Shown: positions 16,620 to 25,895 of the stretch, in pieces | Numbering within the stretch: the first letter of the stretch is position 1 | Layout: each line of letters begins with the position of its first letter | DNA from: Leeuwenhoekiella sp. MAR_2009_132 | GTDB taxonomy: Bacteria > Bacteroidota > Bacteroidia > Flavobacteriales > Flavobacteriaceae | Length of the DNA stretch: 64,000 bases | Reading direction: 5' to 3' | Assembly (NCBI RefSeq): GCF_000687915.1 | Contig: NZ_JHZY01000004.1 | Span: 1,994,001 to 2,058,000, forward strand | Position numbers and translations under genes: made by a program | The notes under the pieces: generated by a model | The model's input: only the letters and a program-made list of their open reading frames with translations | Databases searched by the model: none | What the model was told of the DNA's origin: nothing

Positions 16620-18011
16620 TTAAAAGTTTCTAAGATTTTCAATTGCTTCTGCAGTTTTTGCTAGAGGTTCTCCCAAAATTGTACTTCCGGTAGCTGTAAT
16701 GACAAGGTCTTCTTCAACCCGTACACCACCAAATGTTTTAAACTTTTCTACCGCATCATAGTTTACAAAATCAGTATACATTCCTTGGGCTCTGCGCTCA
16801 TCAATTAAAAAAGGATTAAAATACAAACCAGGTTCAACGGTAAGTACGAAGTCTTTTTTTAATTCTTTACCTAAACGCAACGACTTTAGACCAAAGGCTG
16901 TGCTTTTTTTAAGTTCAGGAGTATAACCTACATATTCTTCGCCCAGATTTTCCATATCGTGTGTATCCAGACCCATCATATGACCTAAACCACATTGAAA
17001 AAACAACGTGTGAGCGCCTGCGACAACCGCATCATCTGCATTTCCTTTCATAAGTTTTAGATCAATGAGTCCTTCAACTAATTTTTTTGAAGCCAGAAGA
17101 TGCACATCAAGAAATTTAATTCCCGGTTTTAGGGCGGCTATTGCTGTATTGTGTGCGTGAAGCACCACATTGTAAATATCTTTTTGAATCGGACTAAAAC
17201 GCTTTCCTGCCGGAAAGGTACGTGTCATATCACCTGCATAACCCATCACATTCTCTGCGCCACAATCACATAAAACCAGATCACCATCCTTAAGAATTGT
17301 TGTAGAAGCGTGGTTGTGCAAGTACTGCCCGTCTTTAGTTAAAATTATAGGAAACGAGGTATTGCCGCCTCCTGCGATAGCAATTGCCTGTAGCTTACCG
17401 GCAATCTCCATCTCACTCATACCAGGTCTGGTATGTTGCATCGCAAATTTATGCATAGCTGCGGTCGTGTTAACAGCCTGCTCAATCTCTATAAGTTCTT
17501 CTGGGGTTTTCAACTCGCGGAGCGCAACAATAGCTCTTATAAGTGCAACAGATTTTCTGGTTTCTAGTTCGCCTAACGGAATATTTAAGAGTTGACTAAG
17601 TTCTATTTTTTGAGCAGCACGATAGGGTGGAAGGTAATGTACGTTTTGACCTTTCTTTATTTGAGAACTGATGTACTTTGAAAGTTCAGATTTTGATTTG
17701 ACTGTGCTGAAACCAGATTTTTGAGCAAATGACTCTAAGGGTTCTTTTGCTCCCGTCCATACCATTTCTTCGGCAGTAGGATTGTCGCCAAATAGAATCT
17801 CATCATTATCATCTATGTTTATTACAAAGTATAAATCTGGAATTTGAGTGATTCCTGTAAAATAGCTAAAAGTGCTGTCTTGTTTAAACGCATACCAGTT
17901 GTCTTTGTAGTTCATTGAACTTTCACCATTACCCGGAAAAATTATTAAGCCAGAGCCCAGTGATTTTTTTAAAACAGAACGACGCTGTTTGTAGGTGTCT
18001 TTAGAAAACAT
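16620..18011 (-). CDS. Xaa-Pro aminopeptidase (aminopeptidase P family, M24B)
   Basis: 463 residues with the N-terminal creatinase-like domain and the pita-bread metallopeptidase domain. Metal ligands are visible: two Asp in LVLCDCGAENVMGYAGDMTR, His in GLGHMMGLDTHD, and two Glu in TVEPGLYF and VRVEEDLVI. It removes an N-terminal residue that precedes proline. There is no signal peptide, so it is cytoplasmic and complements the exported DPP IV encoded just downstream. The start is an ATG at 18011; a hairpin lies 18-36 bases upstream. Confidence 0.93.
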   Translation of the reverse strand: MFSKDTYKQRRSVLKKSLGSGLIIFPGNGESSMNYKDNWYAFKQDSTFSYFTGITQIPDLYFVINIDDNDEILFGDNPTAEEMVWTGAKEPLESFAQKSGFSTVKSKSELSKYISSQIKKGQNVHYLPPYRAAQKIELSQLLNIPLGELETRKSVALIRAIVALRELKTPEELIEIEQAVNTTAAMHKFAMQHTRPGMSEMEIAGKLQAIAIAGGGNTSFPIILTKDGQYLHNHASTTILKDGDLVLCDCGAENVMGYAGDMTRTFPAGKRFSPIQKDIYNVVLHAHNTAIAALKPGIKFLDVHLLASKKLVEGLIDLKLMKGNADDAVVAGAHTLFFQCGLGHMMGLDTHDMENLGEEYVGYTPELKKSTAFGLKSLRLGKELKKDFVLTVEPGLYFNPFLIDERRAQGMYTDFVNYDAVEKFKTFGGVRVEEDLVITATGSTILGEPLAKTAEAIENLRNF

Positions 18012-18478
18012 AAAGCTGTATAGTTTGTAAGGAGTTACAAACTCCTTTGTGATTTAAAATGAAAGGTGATTTAAAGCGTCAAATTATCAAATAGATACTG
18101 AAGTTCTTCGTATATATTGACTAATTCTTGTCTTTTATTAGCTAATTCGTGTAGCTGTTTATTAAATCTTAAAATTTAATAGCACTTTGTATCTCGTGAA
18201 TTTTAAAGGAAACTCGATATGTTTATATAAAGACCACATACTAAATGATCTTGAAATAAGTTCTCTATGAAAGTGAATATTTCTAAAAAGGCTAAATGAA
18301 ACAAAAAAGTTAGTTCATTCTAAATGAAAAGGAGTTTTTATAGCGCTGTATTTGTTTTGTTTTAGCTGTTTTATACGAATGTTGAATTTTATCTAAATTA
18401 CTTAAATTGCATTTTAGCGATATAATTTGTTTTTTAACCTAAATTTGATTGCATTAAATAGCATAACCCCAACTTATA
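18012..18478. other. 467-base intergenic region between divergent genes
   Basis: AT-rich and without a supportable gene. An 8-bp inverted repeat AAGGAGTT-ACA-AACTCCTT (18029-18047) lies in the leader of the minus-strand peptidase gene. A candidate -7 box TAAATTTG for the plus-strand serine hydrolase is at 18440-18447. I see nothing else. Confidence 0.6.
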
Positions 18479-19771
18479 ATGATTAATAAAAAGTTTCTCT
18501 TTTGGAGTACATTTTTAATACTCCTAATTTCTTTGTCATTATCTACCCATAACTTTGATTCTCAAAATAGGGTAAAATCACCTACTGCAGTTAATGTGAC
18601 CGGTGCAGTTGCCGGAGTGACTAAGCAAGAGAAAGAGCTTTTTAAAATGCGTAAAAATGCTATTAATATAGCTCTAGCAAATTATTTTAAAAAAGCCATT
18701 GATCAACAGCTAATTGTAGGAGCAGGCGTAAGTGTAGTCTCAGGTGATTCTATATTGTTTAATGGAGGGTTTGGGATGCGTAGCTTTTCTAAATTAGATT
18801 CAGTAAATGCACAGACGGTTTTTAGATTGGGTTCGTTATCAAAAGGATTCACAGGGGTTCTAGCCGGTATAGAAGTAGCAGAAGGTAACTTAAGTTGGGA
18901 CGACAAACTTGCAACGGCATTGCCGCAATTTCATTTAAAAAATAAATTGAATGAGCAGGCTATAACCCTATCTAATGTTTTGTCTCATACAACGGGAGTT
19001 CCTTATCACTGCTATACTAATCTTGTAGAGGCAGGACTTGCAATGTCTCAAATTGCTGAAAAGTTTAAGGTTATAAACACCATTTCAAAACCGGGAGATC
19101 TGTATAGCTATCAAAATGCAATGTTTGCTCTCAGTGGTGAGATGATGCAGGCCGCTACCGGGCAGAGTATTCAGCATTTGCTTAAGAATAAAATTTTCAG
19201 CCCCTTAAATATGAAAACGGCATCTACAGATTATGATGCGATGATTAATACAGATAATTATGCGTTTCCTCACAAAAACACAGCAAAAGGGTGGATGCAA
19301 ATCCCGGTAAATAAAAAGTATTACAATGCGGTGCCTGCAGGTGGTATAAATGCGAGCGCAGAAGACATGGCAAAGTGGATGCACTTTTTGCTGGGACACG
19401 AAGAGTCTGTTTTGACCAAATCTGACTTACAATCGGTATTTACTCCACAAATAGAAATGCTTGAGGGTCGAAAGTATTATCAGCGTTGGAAAGGGCATTT
19501 GAAGTCATCTTACGCTTATGGGTGGAGAATACACGACTTTATAAATGCAGAAACCGGGGTTGAAACCAGTATGATTCATCACGGGGGCTCTGTAAGTAAT
19601 TTTAGAAATGAAATCGCCCTTTATCCTTCAGAAGATTTTGGTGTTTGCGTACTTTTTAATAGTATGACTCCTTTAGCTACTTCGGTAATCCCAGACCTAC
19701 ACGATATTGTTCAAAATATAATGAATATGCCGGCTAGTCAATTTGGCTTGTCAGAACTCGTAAGCCTATAG
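18479..19771 (+). CDS. Serine hydrolase of the beta-lactamase class C / PBP4* family
   Basis: 430 residues. The N-terminal hydrophobic stretch (MINKKFLFWSTFLILLISLSLS) is a signal peptide or anchor, so the protein is exported. Catalytic motifs are SxxK at Ser119-Lys122 (GSLSKGF), YxN in YSYQNAMFAL, and HGG near the C-terminus (MIHHGGSVSNFRNEIALYP). Members include D-aminopeptidases, esterases and carboxypeptidases; the substrate cannot be read from sequence, and nothing points to antibiotic hydrolysis in particular. It stands alone between two intergenic regions. Confidence 0.88.
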   Translation: MINKKFLFWSTFLILLISLSLSTHNFDSQNRVKSPTAVNVTGAVAGVTKQEKELFKMRKNAINIALANYFKKAIDQQLIVGAGVSVVSGDSILFNGGFGMRSFSKLDSVNAQTVFRLGSLSKGFTGVLAGIEVAEGNLSWDDKLATALPQFHLKNKLNEQAITLSNVLSHTTGVPYHCYTNLVEAGLAMSQIAEKFKVINTISKPGDLYSYQNAMFALSGEMMQAATGQSIQHLLKNKIFSPLNMKTASTDYDAMINTDNYAFPHKNTAKGWMQIPVNKKYYNAVPAGGINASAEDMAKWMHFLLGHEESVLTKSDLQSVFTPQIEMLEGRKYYQRWKGHLKSSYAYGWRIHDFINAETGVETSMIHHGGSVSNFRNEIALYPSEDFGVCVLFNSMTPLATSVIPDLHDIVQNIMNMPASQFGLSELVSL

Positions 19772-20063
19772 TTTGAGGGCAAATTCTGCTAATTTTAGAG
19801 CATTCTATCTACTTAAATTAAGTTCGTAAAATCTTCTTTTCCGTAAATCGCTTTAACATTTTTCAAGTGCTTATCAATCCATAAATAGCACATTCAAATA
19901 AAATTCGTAGAATTTTTGCTGTTCATTTAATGATTTACAGTTTTTTTTAAGTGATTCTTCTTCGGGTATAATTAAAGTTAATCTGTAATTAGGGGTGTAG
20001 TATATAACGTAAATTAGGCGAGTTATATATGATTTTTGTATTTTAAAATCGAAATTAAAAGTT

Positions 20064-20882
20064 ATGCAAAAACCCAACGAGCGATTAAAGGGACAGACAG
20101 CTATAGTTACAGGGTCAAGTTCTGGAATTGGAGCTGCAGTAGCAATTGCATTAGGCAGGGACGGAGCTAATGTTGTAGTTAATTACAACTCTTCAGATAA
20201 GGGAGCAAAAGAAGTTGCTAAACAAATTAATGAAGATAGCACTTGTGGTGAAGCTATTGTTGTACAATGTGATGTTAGCAAAGAAGATGAGGTGCAGCAG
20301 ATGTTTAAGGAAACCATTAGTAAATTTGGTACCGTAGATATTTTAGTTGCCAATGCAGGCTTACAAAAAGATGCTCCGCTACACGAGATGACGCTTGAAG
20401 ACTGGCAGCTAGTTATAGATGTAAATCTCACCGGGCAGTTCTTATGTGCTCGAGAAGCGTTACGCGAATTTATGCGCAGAGGTATGCGACCCGAAGTCTC
20501 AAAATCTTTAGGTAAAATTATACATATGAGCTCTGTTCATCAAATAATTCCCTGGGCAGGACATACTAACTATGCAGCTTCTAAAGGTGGGCTAGTTATG
20601 CTAATGGAGAGTATTTGTCAGGAATATGCCCCTTTAAAAGTAAGGTGTAACAGCATTGCGCCGGGTGCTATTAAAACGCCTATTAACAAAGAAGCCTGGC
20701 AAACACCAGAGGCTTTGCAAGAATTAAATAAATTAATACCGTATAAACGCATAGGCGTACCTGATGATATAGGAAGCGCAGCCGCCTGGCTGGCTTCAGA
20801 TGAATCAGAATATATTAATGGCACTACTCTTTTTGTAGATGGGGGAATGACGTGCTATCCAGGATTTACAACAAATGGCTAA
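20064..20882 (+). CDS. Short-chain dehydrogenase/reductase (glucose 1-dehydrogenase-like)
   Basis: Classical SDR of 272 residues: cofactor motif TGSSSGIGAAVA near 16-27, NAG near 94-96, catalytic Ser in HMSSVHQI, and Tyr/Lys in NYAASKGG. DGGMT at the C-terminus is usual. It overlaps the following GH63-type gene by 8 bases, so the two are co-translated. Together they suggest release and oxidation of a sugar; the substrate is unknown. Confidence 0.9.
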   Translation: MQKPNERLKGQTAIVTGSSSGIGAAVAIALGRDGANVVVNYNSSDKGAKEVAKQINEDSTCGEAIVVQCDVSKEDEVQQMFKETISKFGTVDILVANAGLQKDAPLHEMTLEDWQLVIDVNLTGQFLCAREALREFMRRGMRPEVSKSLGKIIHMSSVHQIIPWAGHTNYAASKGGLVMLMESICQEYAPLKVRCNSIAPGAIKTPINKEAWQTPEALQELNKLIPYKRIGVPDDIGSAAAWLASDESEYINGTTLFVDGGMTCYPGFTTNG

Positions 20883-23511
20883 GAAAAATACAGAAGAACA
20901 AAAGCGCCTTGATGCGCACTATTCAGATAAAGAAGACTGGTTACACTGGGGGCCTTACCTAAGTGAGCGACAATGGGGTACCGTAAGAGAGGATTACAGT
21001 CCCGGAGGTGATGCCTGGGGTTATTTTACACACGATCAGGCTCGTAGTCGGGTTTATCGTTGGGGAGAAGATGGTTTAGCAGGTTTTACAGATCGCTATT
21101 GTAACATTTGTTTTGGTCTTTCTTTATGGAATGGGAAAGATAAAATCTTAAAAGAGCGTCTATTTGGTCTTACAGGTCCTGAGGGTAATCACGGCGAAGA
21201 TGTGAAAGAGTTGTATTATTATTTAGAGAATACGCCCACGCACTCTTATATGAAGCATTTGTATAAGTATCCTCAGAAAGAATTTCCGTATGGAGAGTTA
21301 GTAAAATCTAATAAAAACAGAACACGGCAAGAACTTGAATATGAACTTCTAGACACCGGCCTGTTTAATAAGAATGAATATTTTGATGTAGTTACCGAGT
21401 ATGCAAAAGCAGGGCCAGATGATATTTGCATAAAAATTTCGGTAACAAATCGCAATTCTAAAGAAGCAGAATTACACGTGTTGCCTACACTGTGGGTGCG
21501 TAATTTTTGGGATTTTAGAGAAATGCCCTTTAAGCCTTCAATTCAAAAAAGTAAAGCAAGAAAAAATCCTTCAGTCCAAATAAAACACCCCTATACAGGA
21601 GAATATAATTTTTTCTTTCAGAAGCCAGATCATTTGCTGTTTACTGAAAATGAAACCAATGAAGAGAAGCTGTATTTACAGCCTAATGATCACCCGTATA
21701 AGAAAGATTTTTTTCACAATACTGTAGTTAAAAACGATTATCGTTTAGCGAAAAAAAAACAAGAAGGAACCAAGTTTGCACCGCATTATAGCCGTAAATT
21801 AAAGGGAGGTGAAACTGTAGTTTTTAAATTGAGATTAACCTCTGGCGAACCCAAAGATGCTTTTGACAAAAATTTTGATCAGTTATTTGTAACCAGGGCG
21901 CAGGAGTGTGCAGACTTTTATGAGGGTATTAAATCTGTAGCTAATCCTGAAGCTAAAAATATTCAGCGACAGGCATTTGCCGGATTATTGTGGTCAAAAC
22001 AATATTACAATTACGAAGTAGAGCAGTGGTTAAAAGGAGATCCTAAAGTGTCTACACCACCTAAAGAGCGTCAACATGGGCGCAATAGTACCTGGAAAAC
22101 ATTACGTAATCACGATATTCATTTAATGCCAGATGCCTGGGAATATCCCTGGTATGCCGCCTGGGATAGTGCGTTTCATTGCATTACAATGGCCTATATT
22201 GATCCTGATTTTGCTAAAAAGCAATTGCTGCTGTTTACAAAAGAATGGTATATGGCGCCTAATGGCCAAATTCCCGCTTATGAGTGGAACTTTAGTGATG
22301 TGAATCCGCCTACTCAAGCATTTGCAGCTTTGCAGATTTTTAAAATAGAACGGGACAGCGCGGGAAAATCTGATATAGATTTTCTGAAACGAATCTTCAA
22401 TAAACTCTCGTTGAATTTTACCTGGTGGGTAAATCAGGAAGATCGAAAGCAAAATAATGTCTTTCAGGGTGGATTTTTAGGTTTAGATAATATTGGGGTA
22501 TTTGACCGAAGCAGTGGTATTCCCGGCAATGCACATTTAGAGCAGGTAGATGGTACCTCGTGGATGGCGTTGTATTGCTTAAATATGTTAGAGATAAGTA
22601 TTAAAATAGCTCTAGAAGACAGCTCATACGAGGAGATGTGTACTAAGTTTTTTGGGCATTTTATCTTTATAGCTGAAGCACTTAATAAACGTAGTGAGAA
22701 ATATGTGGGGACCTGGGATGAAGAAGAAGGATTTTTCTATGATAAGTTGGTATTTCAAGACGGGACCTATCAACCCATAAAAGTGCGATCTATTGTAGGG
22801 ATGATGTCATTAGTAGCAGTACTGCATATTAGTAAAGCAACGCTAGATAGATTACCTAATTTTAAATACAGCGTTGACTGGTTTAGAAAATACCGAATGA
22901 AAAACCTGAAGTATATGGTTATTCAGGAATTTTCTGATGAATCTGATCTATTGCTGGCACTGGTTCCTAAAGACCGACTACAGATTCTATTAAAAACTAT
23001 GTTTGATGAAAAGGAGTTTTTAAGTAATCAGGGAATACGATCCCTTTCAAAAATACACGAGACAACCTATTCGATAGATATAGCAAATACGAGTTATGAT
23101 ATAAAATATGAACCTGCAGAGTCAGAATCTTCTATGTTTGGGGGCAATTCTAATTGGCGTGGACCTGTATGGATGCCGTTTAATTATCTTTTTACAACCG
23201 CTCTAAAAGAGTTTAGAGATTACTATGGTAGTGATTTAGAGTTAGAATATCCTACCGGAAGCGGTAACATAATGGGATTAGAAGCGATAAGAAAAGATTT
23301 AATGAGGCGCTTAATTAGTATTTTTCAGGAAGATGAGCACGGCGACAGGCCTGTAAATGCTTTACATAAGGAAACGTATAGAGATCCTAATTTTAAAGAC
23401 CTTATTTTATTTTACGAGTATTTTCACGGAGATACCGGTAGGGGTATAGGAGCTTCTCATCAAACGGGATGGACTGCCCTTGTCGCAAATATGATAGACG
23501 AGATTTATTAA
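20875..23511 (+). CDS. GH63-type glucosidase/mannosylglycerate-hydrolase-like protein
   Basis: 878 residues with no signal peptide, so cytoplasmic. The C-terminal two-thirds is an (alpha/alpha)6 barrel: WEYPWYAAWDSAFHCITMAYIDP contains the likely acidic catalytic residue, and FGGNSNWRGPVWMPFNYLF and a terminal GASHQTGWTALVANMI are characteristic of GH63 relatives. Known bacterial members act on glucosyl- or mannosylglycerate and on alpha-glucosides. The overlap with the SDR gene suggests a two-step pathway, perhaps turnover of a compatible solute; that is inference. Confidence 0.85.
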   Translation: MAKKNTEEQKRLDAHYSDKEDWLHWGPYLSERQWGTVREDYSPGGDAWGYFTHDQARSRVYRWGEDGLAGFTDRYCNICFGLSLWNGKDKILKERLFGLTGPEGNHGEDVKELYYYLENTPTHSYMKHLYKYPQKEFPYGELVKSNKNRTRQELEYELLDTGLFNKNEYFDVVTEYAKAGPDDICIKISVTNRNSKEAELHVLPTLWVRNFWDFREMPFKPSIQKSKARKNPSVQIKHPYTGEYNFFFQKPDHLLFTENETNEEKLYLQPNDHPYKKDFFHNTVVKNDYRLAKKKQEGTKFAPHYSRKLKGGETVVFKLRLTSGEPKDAFDKNFDQLFVTRAQECADFYEGIKSVANPEAKNIQRQAFAGLLWSKQYYNYEVEQWLKGDPKVSTPPKERQHGRNSTWKTLRNHDIHLMPDAWEYPWYAAWDSAFHCITMAYIDPDFAKKQLLLFTKEWYMAPNGQIPAYEWNFSDVNPPTQAFAALQIFKIERDSAGKSDIDFLKRIFNKLSLNFTWWVNQEDRKQNNVFQGGFLGLDNIGVFDRSSGIPGNAHLEQVDGTSWMALYCLNMLEISIKIALEDSSYEEMCTKFFGHFIFIAEALNKRSEKYVGTWDEEEGFFYDKLVFQDGTYQPIKVRSIVGMMSLVAVLHISKATLDRLPNFKYSVDWFRKYRMKNLKYMVIQEFSDESDLLLALVPKDRLQILLKTMFDEKEFLSNQGIRSLSKIHETTYSIDIANTSYDIKYEPAESESSMFGGNSNWRGPVWMPFNYLFTTALKEFRDYYGSDLELEYPTGSGNIMGLEAIRKDLMRRLISIFQEDEHGDRPVNALHKETYRDPNFKDLILFYEYFHGDTGRGIGASHQTGWTALVANMIDEIY

Positions 23512-23526
23512 TTTAATTGGTATACA

Positions 23527-23970
23527 ATGAAAACTGCTTGGTACCTAATACTAGTACTTTTTACAATGAATTTAGCTTCAGCACAAAATTTTGAATTTAA
23601 TAAAGATCACGATGCCCTATTGGTAAAAGACCTTGATAAGGCAGCTTCATTTTACCGGGATATACTGGGTTTAAAGGAAATTGACAATGCAGGTCTTGGT
23701 CCTAAATTCAAATGGTTTGAATTAGAAAACAAAGTGCAAATACATCTAATTGAAAGCGAAGAATTATTTAAACCACATAAAGGTGTGCATCTAGCTCTTA
23801 ACGTAAATGACCTTGATGGTTTTATGGCTTTCTTAATTGAAAAGAAGGTTCATTTTGAAAATTGGCCCGGAGAAAAAAAGGTAACTAATACCCGCCCAGA
23901 CGGTGTGCGGCAAATTTATTTTACAGACCCTGACGGATACTGGATAGAAGTAAATACTAATAAATTATAG
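23527..23970 (+). CDS. Exported VOC-family (glyoxalase/dioxygenase fold) protein
   Basis: 147 residues. Residues 1-19 (MKTAWYLILVLFTMNLASA) form a signal peptide, which is unusual for VOC proteins. The rest is one VOC module: DHDALLVKDLDKAASFYRDILGL, VQIHLIE, GVHLALNVNDL, RQIYFTDPDGYWIEV. Candidate metal ligands His (DHDALL), His (GVHLAL) and Glu (WIEV) are kept. It lies 15 bases after the GH63-type gene, so it probably belongs to that operon. The activity is unknown. Confidence 0.82.
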   Translation: MKTAWYLILVLFTMNLASAQNFEFNKDHDALLVKDLDKAASFYRDILGLKEIDNAGLGPKFKWFELENKVQIHLIESEELFKPHKGVHLALNVNDLDGFMAFLIEKKVHFENWPGEKKVTNTRPDGVRQIYFTDPDGYWIEVNTNKL

Positions 23971-23993
23971 AATAAAAATACGCTACCTAAATT

Positions 23994-25250
23994 ATGGATT
24001 ATTTTCTTATCGTAACTATTCTGGTAGTTCTTGCAGCAGTTTTTGGTTACATCAATGTTCGGTTTTTAAAATTGCCTAATACCATAGGTTTGATGTTGAT
24101 TACACTACTGTTTACGGTAGCGGTTGTTATTCTAGGTACGGTAAACGATACATTGCTAAATGCAGAGAGAGCTATAATTAAAAGTATAGATTTTGAAAGT
24201 GTTTTGCTAGATGGTATGCTGAGTTTTCTGCTTTTTGCAGGAGCATTGCATACTAATTTTGAACAACTTAGAGTACAACGTTGGCCAGTTTTAGTATTTT
24301 CAACAATAGGTGTTTTAACTTCCACATTTCTGGTAGGGGTCGCTCTTTACGGGGTGACTGCATTATTGAGTTTACAGATTGATTTTATATACTGTTTACT
24401 TTTTGGAGCTTTAATTTCTCCTACAGACCCTATCGCAGTTTTGGGAATACTTAAAAAGGCAGGAGCACCTAAAAATTTAGAAACTAAAATTGTCGGCGAA
24501 TCTCTTTTCAATGATGGCGTAGGAGTTGTTGTGTTTCTTACGCTATTTAAAATTGCGGGTTCTACTGAATCTGTTTCCGCAGGTGAAATAGTTAAACTGT
24601 TTGGGCTGGAAGTTTTAGGAGGTATAGGTTTAGGTCTTGCTATTGGCTGGGTTACCTACAGGCTTTTAAAGTCTATAGACGATTATGATATTGAAGTTAT
24701 AATCACGCTTGCCGCCGTAATGGGTGGTACTGTTCTAGCTCAGCAACTACATATGTCTGCGCCTTTAGCGATGGTTACTGCAGGTCTACTTGTGGGTAAT
24801 GACACAGCACGCAAACATACAATGTCAGAGCTTACACAGACTTATGTAGATAAATTTTGGGAGCTAATAGATATATTACTCAATACCATCCTATTTGTTC
24901 TCATAGGTATGGAAATGCTCGTGCTCACTCTAGATTTTAGTGCAATAGTTGCCGGTCTTATAGCAATACCCGTAGTTCTTATATGTAGATATCTATCATT
25001 ACTGCTGCCTATAACGTTTTTTGAGAAGCATCTCAATTTTGCGCCAAAAACTAATTTAGTAATGACGTGGGGTGGTTTGCGAGGAGGAATATCTATAGCA
25101 CTTGCACTCGGTTTAACAGCAGATATGCACCGCGACTTATTTCTAATCATCACTTATGTGATTGTCATATTTTCCATATTAATTCAAGGTCTAACTGTAG
25201 GAAAAGTGATTGAAAAATTAGGGTTGAGTACACTTGAAAAATCAAATTAA
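23994..25250 (+). CDS. Na+/H+ antiporter, CPA1 family
   Basis: Inner-membrane protein of 418 residues with about 12 membrane segments. CPA1 signatures are [18 protein letters not shown], the ion-binding [16 protein letters not shown], and [14 protein letters not shown]. It exchanges cytoplasmic Na+ for H+. It lies 23 bases after the VOC gene on the same strand and may be co-transcribed. The long soluble C-terminus of some family members is absent. Confidence 0.92.
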   Translation: MDYFLIVTILVVLAAVFGYINVRFLKLPNTIGLMLITLLFTVAVVILGTVNDTLLNAERAIIKSIDFESVLLDGMLSFLLFAGALHTNFEQLRVQRWPVLVFSTIGVLTSTFLVGVALYGVTALLSLQIDFIYCLLFGALISPTDPIAVLGILKKAGAPKNLETKIVGESLFNDGVGVVVFLTLFKIAGSTESVSAGEIVKLFGLEVLGGIGLGLAIGWVTYRLLKSIDDYDIEVIITLAAVMGGTVLAQQLHMSAPLAMVTAGLLVGNDTARKHTMSELTQTYVDKFWELIDILLNTILFVLIGMEMLVLTLDFSAIVAGLIAIPVVLICRYLSLLLPITFFEKHLNFAPKTNLVMTWGGLRGGISIALALGLTADMHRDLFLIITYVIVIFSILIQGLTVGKVIEKLGLSTLEKSN

Positions 25251-25764
25251 AATGATTTTTTTGTAATCTTAAACTTACATCATAATCATTTTATTTATTT
25301 TAATACCGATTACATGTAAATATATCAGCCAATATGATATATTTGAGATGTATAATACTGTAGGGCTATGAGCGCCATTTTTAAATCGTGGCAAAATAAT
25401 GCTCATAAAGTAAAACGGAATATGCATTTCATTTTTCAACGGAAAAAGGCTTGCTAATAATCTTATTGTAAATCTATAAGAAGATACTTTCTGAATGCTT
25501 AGAATACCCTTTATCTGTAAGTTCAAATGTTTAAGTATAAATGAAGTAATTAGTGATAATTATAAATTGAGTTATCTCATACAAGAAATTTGTGAGATTC
25601 AATCAAACTTGTAAACTAAACATAAGTTGGTTGTTTCAATTTGAAAGCTAATGTTTTGCTTAAGCACTTATAAATAAAGAGGTGATTGACGTTAAATTAT
25701 TTTTAGTGATTTAATGTTATTAAAACACTTTTAAATATTTTAATAATTATTAATTATAATTTTA
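25251..25764. other. AT-rich non-coding stretch
   Basis: About 500 bases of very AT-rich sequence. A minus-strand ORF of 83 codons here has no recognisable features, atypical composition for a protein and no start context, so I leave it out. No repeats stand out. Confidence 0.5.
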
Positions 25765-25772
25765 TACTTTTG
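25765..25772 (+). promoter_or_regulatory. Putative -7 box of the candidate small RNA
   Basis: TACTTTTG, a full match to TAnnTTTG, with no clear -33 partner. A transcript from here would start near 25779 and end at the hairpin at 25869-25884. Confidence 0.45.
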
Positions 25773-25778
25773 TACAAG

Positions 25779-25893
25779 TATTTTACATCAATTTGTGTGA
25801 ATAAATAGTAATGTCAGGATTGGGTTTAGGGACTCGTTCAGAGATGAACATAATTTTCTGGCAATCAGGCCCCCGAAAGGGGGCTTTCTAGTT
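25779..25893 (+). ncRNA. Candidate small RNA or short-peptide transcript
   Basis: A -7 box precedes a stretch of about 115 bases with two hairpins. GTTCA-GAGA-TGAAC (25836-25849) and GCCCCC-GAAA-GGGGGC (25869-25884) both carry GNRA tetraloops, and the second is followed by TTTC and further T residues on the plus strand. The next gene is on the other strand, so this is not a leader of it. A 26-codon ORF (25811-25891, ATG to TAG) runs through both hairpins and includes NIIFWQSGP; whether it is translated is unknown. No RNA family was recognised. Confidence 0.4.
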
Positions 25894-25895
25894 TC

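Noticed and set aside
18479..19771. Calling the serine hydrolase a beta-lactamase resistance gene
   Set aside because: SxxK, YxN and HGG motifs are shared by many esterases and peptidases; there is no sign of antibiotic specificity.
19874..20077. Minus-strand ORF of 67 codons before the SDR gene
   Set aside because: AT-rich spacer sequence, no recognisable features, overlaps the SDR start region.
25275..25526. Minus-strand ORF of 83 codons
   Set aside because: No motifs, no start context, composition like the surrounding non-coding DNA.
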